Assembly (NCBI GenBank): GCA_018398815.1
Contig: CM031595.1
Span: 144,046,691 to 144,110,690, forward strand
Direction: 5' to 3'
DNA length: 64,000 bases
Source of the DNA: Conus ventricosus
Lineage: Eukaryota > Mollusca > Gastropoda > Neogastropoda > Conidae
The notes below the pieces were generated by a model. The model was not told the DNA's origin. It saw only the letters and a list, made by a program, of their open reading frames with translations, and did no database searches. A program made the position numbers and the translations under genes. How positions within the stretch are numbered: position 1 is the first letter of the stretch; each line of letters begins with the position of its first letter. Shown one piece after another: positions 43,950 to 55,269 of the stretch.

Positions 43950-45170
43950 ATCTAAATGAGGATAAGACACTGGGTCATTATAGACTCCCACCAATTCACC
44001 TATTCAGAAACTACAGATGGAGTCGCTAGACCCTAGTCCATTTATTCAGAGTATGTCTAAAGACTGGACAAGTTTCAGATGAGTTAAGGATGGCCCTGGT
44101 TACATGAGCGTTTTAGAAAGGGAGCAAAAGGTTTGTAAACAACTGCAGACCAGTCAGCCTGATCTGTATTGTATGTAAAATTATGAAAGAAGAGTCAGAG
44201 AGTAAGTACCTTCAGCAACATTATTTTATCAGAATGAATCGACATGGCTCTGTGCCAGGCAGATCACGTATCACCGAGTTGTTGGAAGTTAGTAATATGT
44301 GGACAATCACTGATGAAGGAGAAAAGGCGCACATCGTTTACAAACAGCTTCTCATTCAGTGTCCCACCAACAGACTCCTAGCAAAGATAGCAGTAGGATT
44401 GGCAGGCATCAAAGGAAATTTCTGTACTGGATCAATGCCTTCCTGTCGGAACGGACATGGTTGGTCTCAACTAATAGAATGTGTTTAGAAGAGGCAAAGG
44501 TTACCAATGGCATTCCCTAGGGAAGTGTCCCAGGTCCATTCCTGTGTGTTGTTTTCATTGTTGACCTACCCAGCAATAGATGGTCAGGATCTAGGTAGAC
44601 TTCGATAGGTGACAGAAATGGTCAGACAAGGGGCTGTTAAAGTTTCCTCCACAGAAACGTAGTGTGATGGAGATTGGAAGACAGAAGTCTGCCGCAGTTT
44701 ACCACTTGAAAATGAGGAGTGCAGAACTCAGTGGAATGAGTGATGTTGAGAAGGGTTGGGGTCTTTATTGACGCTGATTTAAAAAAAAAAAAAGACATGT
44801 AGCCAGCTTATTGACTCTGAACTTGCATCGTAAAAGTTAACGGCATACTGGGTATAATGAGGAGGTCCTTCAGCTGCTTCACAGAGAAAGCATTTGTTCA
44901 ACTTTTCAAGAGCTTTGGATGCCCATAGTATCAGGCATCACTATAAAGAAATTGTGTGTTGTAGAATTGAAGATGTGCAACTTTGAGCAACCAGATTTTA
45001 GCTGATCTGAAAGATAAACCTAATGGAAGAGACCAAGGCTGTCAGATAAGGGATACCAAAGATCAGCTAGTCTCAAGGAGACTTTTAGAAATATATGCAC
45101 CCTGCATGGCTGTTGCAGCATCTCACACCCAAGCTGTGATCTGGCTTTAGCAACAAATCTCCAAGGAAAT
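43950..45170 (+). mobile_element. Decayed Jockey/CR1-type LINE RT fragment
   Basis: A heavily mutated RT reads in mixed frames: 'SLICIVCKIM' (about 44,158-44,187), 'NRHGSVPGRSRITELLEV' (from 44,240), 'RLLAKIAVGLAGIKG' (about 44,373), a G-x-V-P-G-P-like block near 44,520-44,545, and an out-of-frame C-terminal part to about 45,160. The catalytic DD box is not seen. No ends or target duplication visible. Much older than the Copia insertion next to it. Confidence 0.7.
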
Positions 45171-45179
45171 TTCAGTTCT

Positions 45180-46158
45180 GACTGCCATTAGAAGTTTGCT
45201 CAATGATGTTTTTACAGCATCCGTCACCAATAACAATATTGATCATCAGATGTGTGCTAAAATTTACAGTGGAAATGAACACACAATTGAGGTTCCTCTC
45301 AGAATTTGACATGCATGTTATCTATTATTTATCTGATCTAACTGTTCATACATTTTTCAGATTTACAAGATTTATGTGCAGTAATGATCAAAGAATAATA
45401 TAAATTACTGCTTAAAGGTGTTCAAACCCTCAATGAGTAAGAAACTTCACTCATGCACTGTGATGTCAATTGGTTATACAGAAAGTACCAGAGAAATGAC
45501 ATACCAACCATATGAAATTTCATGCGTAGGTTAAGTGATTGGGTCAAAGTTGCATGAATGGAATTCCTGACTGTACTATGTACTGACAACACAGTGTTGA
45601 GTGTTGCAGTACTGCAGCATGTTTTTAGTTGGCCTGCAATGCAGTAAGTTACAGATTGAAACTAAACTACATGAAGTCGTGAAAACTTTAGTTCACTACT
45701 GATCACTGATACTTCCGAATACCATCAGGTCATTTTAACAAATGATGTTGAAATGGTCGTTTGTAAGTGCTGAAGTTTGGTTTGTAAGAAGTGTTTTAGA
45801 TTTGAGATAATTCATTGCCCAGAAGTTGCAGATGGAAATGATCGTAACAGAAGACATTTTACAGGCACTTCAAAATACTGAAAGGAATAGTTTTACTTCT
45901 GTTTCCTTTGTCACATTGAAATCTGTTTTCATAACTTAACTTTCAATGAAAAATCAATCCCCCAGATTGCAGAACTGTGCACAGAAATGTCCAATATTGC
46001 CGATGTCCCATCTGTAAGCATGAATTTGAATACACACTTGGATGAATAATGATGTAAGATGTCCAAACACAGTATATTGTATAATATGTTTACTTCACAA
46101 AACAAATGCATAATACACCAGATGTTTTGCTTGAGTAAGTAGATAGACCATCTAATTT
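45180..46158. other. Zinc-finger gene intron, unannotated
   Basis: No repeat or exon recognised. Confidence 0.5.
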
Positions 46159-46169
46159 GGTTACCAGTT

Positions 46170-46548
46170 TCCGCCGGGGCATTTCGGTACAGGGGGATTT
46201 TTCCCTCGGAGTTAACATTAGTTCTGACTCCATTTCCCATACAGTCCTTCGAATGAGACTATAAACCGAGGTTCCGTGTGAGAATGCACGCATAACATCT
46301 TGCACACACGTAAAATCCCATCACCAACTTTCGGAAGAGAAGGCCAGTTTGGCCGTTGGTATGGATGACACGTTACACATAGCATGCACCTTCCCCGAAG
46401 ATGGAGTATGGCTGCCTTAATGGCGGGATAAAAAAACGGTCATGCACACAAAACTCCATCCCTTTGTAGGGTAGATGGGATTAATACTTGTCTGTCCATA
46501 TAGGGAGTGTCCGCAGGAGTATCAGCCTGCGTACGCAGAGAAGAAGTA
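46170..46548 (+). repeat. SINE insertion (5'-truncated) with 11-bp target duplication
   Basis: Begins in the B-box-proximal region (gcatttcggtacaggggg), continues with the same body as the SINE at 37.7 kb (gttaacattagttctgact, gactataaaccgaggt), then a 3' part with 'agatggagtatggctgcct' and 'atggcgggataaaaa', ending CGCAGAGAAGAAG. Flanked by GGTTACCAGTT at 46,159-46,169 and 46,549-46,559. The tail matches the GAAGAAG end of the LINE at 33.9 kb, suggesting it is mobilised by that kind of LINE. Confidence 0.9.
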
Positions 46549-46706
46549 GGTTACCAGTTAACATTTTCTCCCATTACCTTGTATTATGGACTTTCACAGA
46601 TTTTACTATAGTACAGAGTGTTTTGTATTTTTGAGTGGTTTTGGTTTGTCTGTCACTCTTTTATGTGCTATATGCATATTTGTTTGTTGTATGTGCATAT
46701 CTAAAA

Positions 46707-46725
46707 ATGTGTGTGTGTGTGTGTG

Positions 46726-46770
<45 letters not shown>
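46707..46770. repeat. (GT)n microsatellite
   Basis: About 64 bp GT with one GC step; in the zinc-finger intron. Confidence 0.95.
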
Positions 46771-47022
46771 TTCTCTAATTCTAAAATATATGCATGGTGT
46801 TTATTCTTTGACATTCATTTTATGGACAGTCTTCATCCCCCCCCCCCCCCTTCAGTTCCACCTCTTAAGAATAGGCTTTGTAAGCATTCCTTTATTCATT
46901 TTCTCTTTTGCATCTCTGCCTTACATAGTCATGATATCATTGACCTGTTAGTTGTTGTTGTTGTTGTTTTTACAAATCCAGCATTTATTTCTTATAGTTG
47001 AAATTTGTGCTCCCTTTTGCAG

Positions 47023-48360
47023 AGAACACAGATTCCTTCTGAGGGAGTGGGAGCAAAAGAGGACAGTCCAGCTCAACGGAGATTCTTTTGCATTGTCTGT
47101 CAGAAAGGGTTTCTGTTTGCCTCTGACTGCCTGAGTCACATGCATTCACATGACAAAGAATCCACGGATCATCAGAATGACTGTCTGAGCCAGCCACCTG
47201 TGTGCACTGACAAACCACAGGAAGACAGTAGTGATGGTGGGAGGCAGCTGTGCTTATGGACTGACAAACAGCATAAAGATAACCAGTCAGTGAGAGGTCC
47301 ATTGTCTCGTGGATCAGTGGAAACGGAGGATAGTTGTAAAAATGATATCGCTGTGGAAGTGGATAATTATGATTGGAGTGCAAAGCCTCAGCTTTGCAGT
47401 GAGAAAATGTCTTCTTTTTCATGTGGTCAGTGTCCGGCTGTATTTTCTGACGAAAATACTTTGAACACACATTTGAAGCAAAGTCATGTTAATGTTGATG
47501 CAGGAAAATCAAATGAATGCAAGATATGTGGGAAAACATTCTCAGACACGAAATCCTCAAGCAGCATTTCAGTGAGGAGCATCCAAAGGAGAAATTGTAC
47601 ACATGTTCCTTTTGCACCCTCTCATTTTCAGCAAAATACAATCTTGCTAAACATGAACGCACCCACAAGGAATACATGCCTTACAAATGTGGTGTCGATG
47701 ACTGTGAGGAAGCTTTTCCTGACAGAACCTCTTACTGTCAGCATCGGAGGACGCACAGAATGGAGCGTCCTCATGAGTGCCCACATTGTAAGAAAGCATT
47801 CAAGAAGGGAAGCCATCTGCGTGAGCACATTCGTCTTCACACTGGAGAAAAACCCTTTGTGTGTGAGCGCTGCGGTGCAGGGTTTGCCCAGTCCAACGGC
47901 TCAAGTCTCACTCCAAGCAGCACTCCTTGGAGCGCAGCAATCAGTGTGACATCTGTCACAAGGCCTTCTCCAGCCCACACTTCCTAGAAATGCACAAGAA
48001 AACTCACAATGGGGAAAAGCCCTTTTCTTGTGACCAGTGCCATCAGAAATTTCGCACCTCTTCCAACCTTGGCTCCCACAAGAAGCTGAAGCATGGCAAA
48101 GTACCCAGCAGTGGAGAAAGACCTTTTACCTGCGATGTCTGTGGTGCATCCTTCATCCATTCCCTGCAATCTGGGCATCCATAAAACAAAGAAACATCCC
48201 ACAACCCGATGGACCCAGAAAGAAACTATTTTTCTGTGATATTTGTGATGCTAGCTTTCTGAAGCGTGTAACTTAGGTGCCCACAAAAAGATGAAACATG
48301 CTGAGCAGTTGGAAGATGGAAGGGATGTGTTTGCCTGTGATCTTTGTGGCGCAAGATTTT
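47023..48360 (+). CDS. C2H2 zinc-finger array exon, frame-shifted, runs into gap
   Basis: Acceptor 'ctcccttttgcag' then R-T-Q-I-P-S-E-G in phase with the exon at 40,946. At least twelve C2H2 fingers follow, among them F-C-I-V-C...H-M-H-S-H, F-S-C-G-Q-C...H-L-K-Q-S-H, Y-T-C-S-F-C...H-E-R-T-H, H-E-C-P-H-C...H-I-R-L-H and N-Q-C-D-I-C...H-K-K-T-H, several joined by TGEKP-like linkers (H-T-G-E-K-P-F, H-N-G-E-K-P-F). Probably a DNA-binding nuclear regulator. The reading changes frame near 47,550, 47,898, 48,165, 48,215 and 48,262, yet finger residues stay conserved on both sides, so single-base consensus errors beside the gap are more likely than old decay. The last finger (F-A-C-D-L-C-G-A-R-F) is cut by Ns. 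Confidence 0.85.
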
Positions 48361-49000
48361 NNNNNNNNNNNNNNNNNNNNNNNNNNNNNNNNNNNNNNNN
48401 NNNNNNNNNNNNNNNNNNNNNNNNNNNNNNNNNNNNNNNNNNNNNNNNNNNNNNNNNNNNNNNNNNNNNNNNNNNNNNNNNNNNNNNNNNNNNNNNNNNN
48501 NNNNNNNNNNNNNNNNNNNNNNNNNNNNNNNNNNNNNNNNNNNNNNNNNNNNNNNNNNNNNNNNNNNNNNNNNNNNNNNNNNNNNNNNNNNNNNNNNNNN
48601 NNNNNNNNNNNNNNNNNNNNNNNNNNNNNNNNNNNNNNNNNNNNNNNNNNNNNNNNNNNNNNNNNNNNNNNNNNNNNNNNNNNNNNNNNNNNNNNNNNNN
48701 NNNNNNNNNNNNNNNNNNNNNNNNNNNNNNNNNNNNNNNNNNNNNNNNNNNNNNNNNNNNNNNNNNNNNNNNNNNNNNNNNNNNNNNNNNNNNNNNNNNN
48801 NNNNNNNNNNNNNNNNNNNNNNNNNNNNNNNNNNNNNNNNNNNNNNNNNNNNNNNNNNNNNNNNNNNNNNNNNNNNNNNNNNNNNNNNNNNNNNNNNNNN
48901 NNNNNNNNNNNNNNNNNNNNNNNNNNNNNNNNNNNNNNNNNNNNNNNNNNNNNNNNNNNNNNNNNNNNNNNNNNNNNNNNNNNNNNNNNNNNNNNNNNNN
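48361..49000. other. Assembly gap (640 N)
   Basis: Unresolved bases inside the zinc-finger array. Open frames that run across it are not real. Confidence 1.
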
Positions 49001-49025
49001 GAGTGTAGACATTTTCAAATAATTT

Positions 49026-49031
49026 AATAAA
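49026..49031 (+). other. Possible poly(A) signal
   Basis: AATAAA 25 bases after the gap, on the strand of the zinc-finger gene. The fingers' end must lie within the gap, so this could be its signal; position is the only support. Confidence 0.3.
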
Positions 49032-49573
49032 GAAGGGGTGGTATTTTATAAAAAGTCTAAGTGTTATATCCTGGGTAAGAACGCGTATGGAGTAAGATTG
49101 TGTGTGATGTGAGATTTTTATTTCTGTCTCGTCTGTGCTTGACATTTTTTTTAAGGCGATTGAGAGTCTAAAGAAACGGGCCCCCTAGACTTGCGGTTTG
49201 TTCTATAGTCATATACGTATCAGCTGAGCAGTTCTTTGAGTCTTGTTGCTGATTTGGCAAACGTTAAGTATCTTGCCAGTGTTAGCGCACGTTGTTGAAT
49301 AAGAAGAGATGCAAACAAATTCGAAATTGATAATTATGATCTAAAATGATTCTACACAGGAAACACACAAAACACCGCGCCGTACCCTTAAAACACTACA
49401 CCACTTACTTCATACACCACGCCACACACTTAAAAACGCCACGCCATATGTTTAAAACACTGCAGTACAAACACAAGGCACTGTGCTACACTGTCAAAAC
49501 GCCACGCCAACCACTTCACGCGCCAAACAATCAAAAAAGAAAATTGCGCCACTCGCTCAGTTCAGAGTGAAAA

Positions 49574-49611
<38 letters not shown>

Positions 49612-50330
49612 ATTCTTGTGGGGCAGAGGTGTTAATCAATTGCCAGTCGTTATCCTCCGATGTTTGACATCGGGTTTCAGACAATGTATGCAATTACAGA
49701 CTTACGAGGTTCCACTGCTAAATTAACATCATGCAGTGCAGCTCACTGCCAGTCGGTCAGAAAGGTAGGTCAACGGCATATTTATTGACCAATTATCTCA
49801 GAAAGGTAGGTCAACGGCATATTTATTGACCAATTAGCTATCAAAAAAAAAATTTGGAAAGGAATGGTGAGAGGCGGATGGGAGGAAGCGGGGAGGCATG
49901 TGTGGGGAGCATCAAGAACGTTTACTTGAAATTCTGTGGGGAAAAAAAATCATTGGACAGGTGTACATTTGTTTATGTGAAGACAGCTTCGATAAGCAAC
50001 AGTGAGACTGAAGTCAGACACGCACTGTTTATTTGTTACAATCGATTCAAACGTAATCAATCAAACAAATTCAGATAAATCGTTGTCTGATTTAAATGAA
50101 AAGGAATATATATAAAGAAACAGATGGATAAATAAACATAAGCCGAAGATATGCAACCATCCCTTAGCTGAAGGGTATTTTGGGTTTGTTCGTTGAGGGT
50201 GTGAGGTGTTTCATGATCTTCGGAGCAGAGAGGCGGTGGATGCTAAATGGTAAAAACCAATCTCGTTTCCATTTAATGATTTTGGTTTTTTTCATTGATG
50301 CTCTTTGTGAACGCATATGAATCAATCTGC
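49032..50330. other. Downstream flank with small repeats
   Basis: No gene seen. Holds a degenerate 'aaaac.c.acgcca' repeat (about 49,365-49,530), a (GT)n tract (49,576-49,608) and a 41-bp tandem duplication (about 49,757-49,840). Confidence 0.5.
49757..49840. repeat. 41-bp exact tandem duplication
   Basis: 'tcagaaaggtaggtcaacgg' through 'tattgaccaatta' appears twice back to back with essentially no differences. Confidence 0.9.
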
Positions 50331-50332
50331 AT

Positions 50333-50333
<1 letters not shown>

Positions 50334-50384
<51 letters not shown>

Positions 50385-50412
50385 AGAGACAGACACAAAC
50401 ACAATAACACAA

Positions 50413-50478
<66 letters not shown>

Positions 50479-50509
50479 GCATCATCACTCACCACCCAGA
50501 CGCAGAGAG

Positions 50510-50548
<39 letters not shown>
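50334..50548. repeat. (CT)n-(CA)n-(GA)n compound repeat with inverted arms
   Basis: CT tract 50,334-50,385, CA tract 50,417-50,477, GA tract 50,509-50,546. The CT and GA arms are reverse complements, about 125 bases apart. Confidence 0.95.
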
Positions 50549-50550
<2 letters not shown>

Positions 50551-50619
50551 GACGAGACAGCAGCGAGCAGGAGGAGGGATACAGCAGCAGAATAATCAAT
50601 GTTATGATTGTGGCTGTCT

Positions 50620-51050
50620 AATGGACGAAGAAGGGCACACACACACAGAGCACCACATCTCTATTGACCATCCCCGCCTGCTAACCAGTTGTTTGGCCCG
50701 TCCTGTCTGCTCCCCAACTGAGGGGCCGGCCGGTGCCGGACAAGTATTGACAAATGCCCACTTGTTCTGGAGTCCTCGCTGTTTGCCGAGCCTCTCGGCC
50801 CTGTCGCGCGGTCTCTTTGAAGTCCGGGCGGCCCCTTAGCCAGTAGGGTAGGGCGGTGCCTTTGATCTTGTTGCAATGGTGCCGAGATCAATAGAGATGT
50901 TGCTGACCCCCCGCGATGCCCTCAGGCTCTGTATCGGCAGTTCTGGAACAACCTGAAGAGTCTTTCCCTCCCTGATCCCCACTTCCATCCCCTGTCTGAA
51001 TCAGAGGTGGAGGTATTGATCAAAATCGATTTGCAGTGTGTTGGTGGTTA
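50620..51050 (+). other. GC-rich stretch with possible BEL/Pao-like coding remnant
   Basis: Markedly more GC-rich than its surroundings. One frame at about 50,918-51,048 reads A-L-Y-R-Q-F-W-N-N-L-K-S-L-S-L-P-D-P-H-F and, a little on, E-V-E-V-L-I-K-I-D-L. This resembles the L-x-L-A-D-P-x-F...D-I-L-I-G-A-D segment after the BEL/Pao aspartic protease, but the catalytic part is not visible and the frame stops soon after. Could be another gene's exon. Confidence 0.3.
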
Positions 51051-51084
51051 AGCTGGCACGAGAAAGTTATTGGAGATGTACGGT

Positions 51085-51085
<1 letters not shown>

Positions 51086-51126
<41 letters not shown>

Positions 51127-51132
51127 CGTGCG

Positions 51133-51169
<37 letters not shown>

Positions 51170-51212
51170 TTGCGTGCGTTGTGTGTGTTGTGTGTGTGTG
51201 TGTGTGTGTGTG
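51086..51212. repeat. (GT)n/(GTGC)n compound microsatellite
   Basis: GT, then about 60 bp of GCGT steps, then GT again. Confidence 0.95.
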
Positions 51213-51608
51213 TGTCCTATTTCAAAGACCTGGTGCTCTGGCAACCACAGAGTGAGAACTTTGAGCACACCATGCAGGGATCCCATCTGACTGCCACACT
51301 ATGGACCCTCTGCCCGCTTGGCATCAGCATCCAAAAATAGCATGTACCCATCCACCCCCACAACACCAGCCCGCAGGACTCTCCACCGACACACTACCAT
51401 ACGACTTGTTCTTTACCTCATGTGTGTTTTACAGCAATCTTCCCTTCTCCATTCCCTTTACTATCTCCATTTTCTTTGTCAACCTGTTCTTCATTTAGCT
51501 ATGTATCTATTCTCTTTTCTTACTCTAGTTTTCTTTCAATTACGCATACTCATTTTTTTTGCGGTTTTCTTTCAATTACACATGCTCCGTCTTTTACAGT
51601 TTTTGGTG

Positions 51609-51609
<1 letters not shown>

Positions 51610-51662
<53 letters not shown>
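51610..51662. repeat. (GT)n microsatellite
   Basis: About 53 bp pure GT. Confidence 0.95.
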
Positions 51663-51664
<2 letters not shown>

Positions 51665-52143
51665 TATTTCAGTAGTACTGTTAGCTTTTCACTCATTGAT
51701 TATTTCTATTCCTTTCCGCCCCATACGACTACATCTACTCTACTACTACTGCTACTACTACCACTACTTTCATTATTTACACTATGTAATGAATTGTATT
51801 ATGTTAGTATATTTCTGAATGTCTGTGCATTAGCGTATTTCTTTGATTTTAACTTGTAACCTTTTCTATCTCCTGTATCATTATTATCGTTATTTTTACT
51901 ATTATGTCTATCATTATAACTATAAGTATATTTCTTAGATTCTTTCTTACTATCTTTCCCATTATTTGTTTTCGCCTCCTCCTCCTCCTTCTTGTTCGTG
52001 TTCTTGATACCATTACTATAACTGTTAATTCTATAACCATATTATTGCAGCTGTCCTCTTAACACCTCTCCTTCCTCCTCTTTTGGTATAGTTATAACAA
52101 TCACTTCAATTACTATTATCATTATTGTTCGTTCTGTTATTAG

Positions 52144-52166
52144 ATGATGGTGGTGGTGATGATGAA

Positions 52167-52206
<40 letters not shown>

Positions 52207-52260
52207 TTGATGGTGGTGGTGGTGGTGGTGGTGGTGATTATCATCATCATCATCATCATT
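52144..52260. repeat. GAT/GGT/ATC trinucleotide tract
   Basis: GATGAT, then GGTGGT, then ATCATC; first and last parts are complementary. Confidence 0.95.
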
Positions 52261-52289
52261 CTTTAAACCCGTATTGTCTCCCCTTCAGT

Positions 52290-52440
52290 CTCGTTTCCAT
52301 TCCGTAACCTTTCTGCATCCAGATGGAAGAGATAGTGCCTGACTGTTCGTCCTTTCTTTTCATTGTCTTGAGTGTTATTTTGCCTTCCTGAAAGAGACCA
52401 AACAGGCCGAAACGCGTTTTCTTGTATTGATAGCATCTCT
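52290..52440 (+). repeat. Hairpin-core element, copy 1
   Basis: The core at 52,387-52,416 begins CCTGAAAGAGACC and ends GGCCGAAACGCG; it is related in sequence and position to the core at 60.5 kb, with partly alignable flanks (52,320-52,360 versus about 60,455-60,495). It is preceded by a trinucleotide tract and followed at once by a (CT)n repeat. Confidence 0.55.
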
Positions 52441-52444
52441 CCCT

Positions 52445-52530
<86 letters not shown>
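52441..52530. repeat. (CT)n microsatellite
   Basis: About 90 bp CT with TTCT interruptions, directly downstream of hairpin-core copy 1. Confidence 0.95.
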
Positions 52531-52533
<3 letters not shown>

Positions 52534-52780
52534 ATAATTATACGTCTTTTGGTATAAGTCTGTGTAAAAGCGATTATGAGAGAAGAAGAGAAGAAATGTG
52601 TCTGCGAACCGTAATGGACTGACATCGTAGTTAATGTGGCCTAAGGGAAAGAACTGTTCTGAGACCTCACTTTTGTGTAGTTTATTAGTTACTTCCCTTG
52701 GGTTGTCTCGTATTCTTAACTAGGTGGATAGATATACATGTATAAATATAATCTGTAAAAAAAAGAGATTCAGTCGTATC

Positions 52781-52783
<3 letters not shown>

Positions 52784-52848
<65 letters not shown>

Positions 52849-52911
52849 CGTGCGCGCGCGTGTGTGTGTATGTGAGTGTGTGCGCGTGCGCGCGTATGTG
52901 TGTGCGTGTGC

Positions 52912-52968
<57 letters not shown>

Positions 52969-52990
52969 CGTGCGTGCGTGCGTGCGTGCG

Positions 52991-53058
<68 letters not shown>
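52784..53058. repeat. (GT)n/(GC)n compound microsatellite
   Basis: About 275 bp of alternating purine-pyrimidine sequence with GCGCGC stretches: strong Z-DNA potential. Confidence 0.97.
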
Positions 53059-53059
<1 letters not shown>

Positions 53060-53269
53060 TTAATGCATGTAATGTGCGCTCATCAAGACATTCTTTCTGA
53101 CCTAGTTAACCTCGGCAAACCCTTTTCCTCTTTCCGTCTTTTTCTAGCTAGTTACCCTATACATACTTTTGTACCACCTCCATCTTTGCAAATTTTATGT
53201 TCTAATTGCCCAGGACACACGGTTTCCCTCTTTTTCTTTCTGTCGTTTCTGTTCATGTCACCCTTCACA

Positions 53270-53274
<5 letters not shown>

Positions 53275-53320
<46 letters not shown>
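53275..53320. repeat. (CT)n microsatellite
   Basis: About 46 bp pure CT, leading into the 46-bp minisatellite. Confidence 0.95.
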
Positions 53321-53322
<2 letters not shown>

Positions 53323-53341
53323 TCCTCTTTTACTTACTCCG

Positions 53342-54412
53342 TAAACATCCTCTCCCTCTTTCCATTCTTTCAGTTTTTGTTACCCTGTGCACATCATCTC
53401 CCTCTTTCCATTCTTTCAGTTTTTGTTACCCTATACACATCATCTCCCTCTTTCCATTCTTTCAGTTTTTGTTACCCTGTGCACATCATCTCCCTCTTTC
53501 CATTCTTTCAGTTTTTGTTACCCTATACACATCATCTCCCTCTTTCCATTCTTTCAGTTTTGTCACCCTGTACACAATATCTCCCTCTTTCCATTTTTCC
53601 AGTTTTTGTTACCCTGTACACATCATCTCCCTCTTTCCATCCTTACAGTTTTTGTTACCCTGTACACATCATCTCCCTCTTTCCATCCTTACAGTTTTGT
53701 CACCCTGTACACATTATCTCCCTCTTTCCATTTTTTCAGTTTTTGTTACCCTGTACACATCATCTCCCTCTTTCCATTTTTTCAGTTTTTGTTACCCTGT
53801 ACACATCATCTCCCTCTTTCCATTTTTTCAGTTTTTGTTACCCTGTACACATCATCTCCCTCTTTCCATCCTTACAGTTTTGTTACCCTGTACATCATCT
53901 CCCTCTTTCCATTCTTACAGTTTTGTTACCCTGTACACATCATCTCCCTCTTTCCATTCTTTCAGTTTTGTTACCCTGTACACATCATCTCCCTCTTTCC
54001 ATTTTTTCAGTTTTTGTTACCCTGTACACATCATCTCCCTCTTTCCATTTTTTCAGTTTTTGTTACCCTGTGCACATCATCTCCCTCTTTCCATTCTTAG
54101 TTTTGTTACCCTGTACACATCATCTCCCTCTTTCCATTCTTTCAGTTTTTGTTACCCTGTACACATCATCTCCCTCTTTCCATTCTTTCAGTTTTTGTTA
54201 CCCTGTACACATCATCTCCCTCTTTCCATTCTTTCAGTTTTTGTTACCCTGTACACATCATCTCCCTCTTTCCATTCTTTCAGTTTTTGTTACCCTGTAC
54301 ACATCATCTCCCTCTTTCCATTCTTTCAGTTTTTGTTACCCTGTACACATCATCTCCCTCTTTCCATTCTTTCAGTTTTTGTTACCCTGTACACATCATC
54401 TCCCTCTTTCCA
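53342..54412. repeat. Minisatellite, 46-bp unit, about 23 copies
   Basis: The unit runs from 'cacatcatctccctctttcc' through 'attctttcagtttttgttac' to 'cctgta'. Copies differ by a few substitutions (cattcttt/catttttt/catcctta) and one-base changes in the T run, plus short deletions near 53,890 and 54,095. Degenerate copies continue to about 54,770. Because 46 is not a multiple of three and the unit lacks stops on plus, all frames stay open, giving two overlapping 509-codon frames that are not genes. Confidence 0.97.
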
Positions 54413-54859
54413 GATTTTCTCTTTCTGCTCTAGTTACCTCGTACACACCATCTCTCCATGTACACATCATCTCCCTCTTTCTTTTCTCTTTTTTTTCATT
54501 TTTTTTTTCATGTTGTTTGTTTTTTGGTTTGTTCTGCTACGCTGTGCAACTTCATCTTACTCTTTCCATTCTTTCTATCGTAATTACCCTGTACACACCG
54601 CCCCCTCTTTCCATCCTTTTTTTTTTTTTTGGGGGGGGGGGGGGGTCCCTATTACCCTGTACACACCAACTTACTTTTTCGACCCTTTTCTGTTTTAATT
54701 ACCCAATACACACATTTTTCTTCTTTTTATTCTAGTTACCGGTACACACCTTCTCCCTCTTTCCACCCTTCTTCTGAACCACATCACTACTACATCACAT
54801 CTATTTCTCATGCCTCCGGCCCTTTCTGTGTTTATGGTCTTCAGGCCTAGAACTACATT

Positions 54860-55090
54860 CCGTTCAGTATCAAATTTTGCATTGTGTTAAATCTTTCAAA
54901 AACAGCCTTCAAACGTAACCTTTTCGCACAGCACTTCTGGGCGTTTTTGTGCTTTTGCTTGTGTCCATTTTTATGGATTATGAATGAGGACTGTGAGTGT
55001 CTATGAAAATGTACATTTGAGAGCGCCTCGACCCATAGATGAGGCAGTGTATCAATTGTAGTCTTTAGGGTGATCATGATTATGAATATC
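54860..55090 (+). repeat. LINE 3'-end-like fragment
   Basis: 'aatctttcaaaaacagccttc' followed by 'cgcacagcacttctgg', and 'gagagcgcctcgacc' near 55,020, resemble the C-terminal 'FKSSLKTHLF' coding end and 'gagcgcc' 3' region of non-LTR elements, from memory. Not verified and without visible ends. Confidence 0.3.
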
Positions 55091-55269
55091 ATTAACATGA
55101 ATTTAACCTGAAAACGCAGTCTAACAAAAGGGATAAGAACACAAAACACTTTTGAGGGTTTGTTTAGGACACTGGAAGATAAAGGAACGCGTGACAATAT
55201 ATCATGTAATCATGTTTACGTCGGCACGTACCGATATTCCAGCCACTCTGTCCTCAGGATATGTATCTT

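Noticed and set aside
43864..45170. A host gene with an RT-like domain
   Set aside because: Multiple frame breaks and stops; motif order is that of a decayed LINE.
48251..49145. Long open frames across 48.3-49.1 kb
   Set aside because: They consist mostly of undetermined bases.
53169..54735. Two overlapping 509-codon open frames
   Set aside because: They follow a 46-bp tandem repeat that has no stops in any plus frame; every frame is open and repeats the same peptide.
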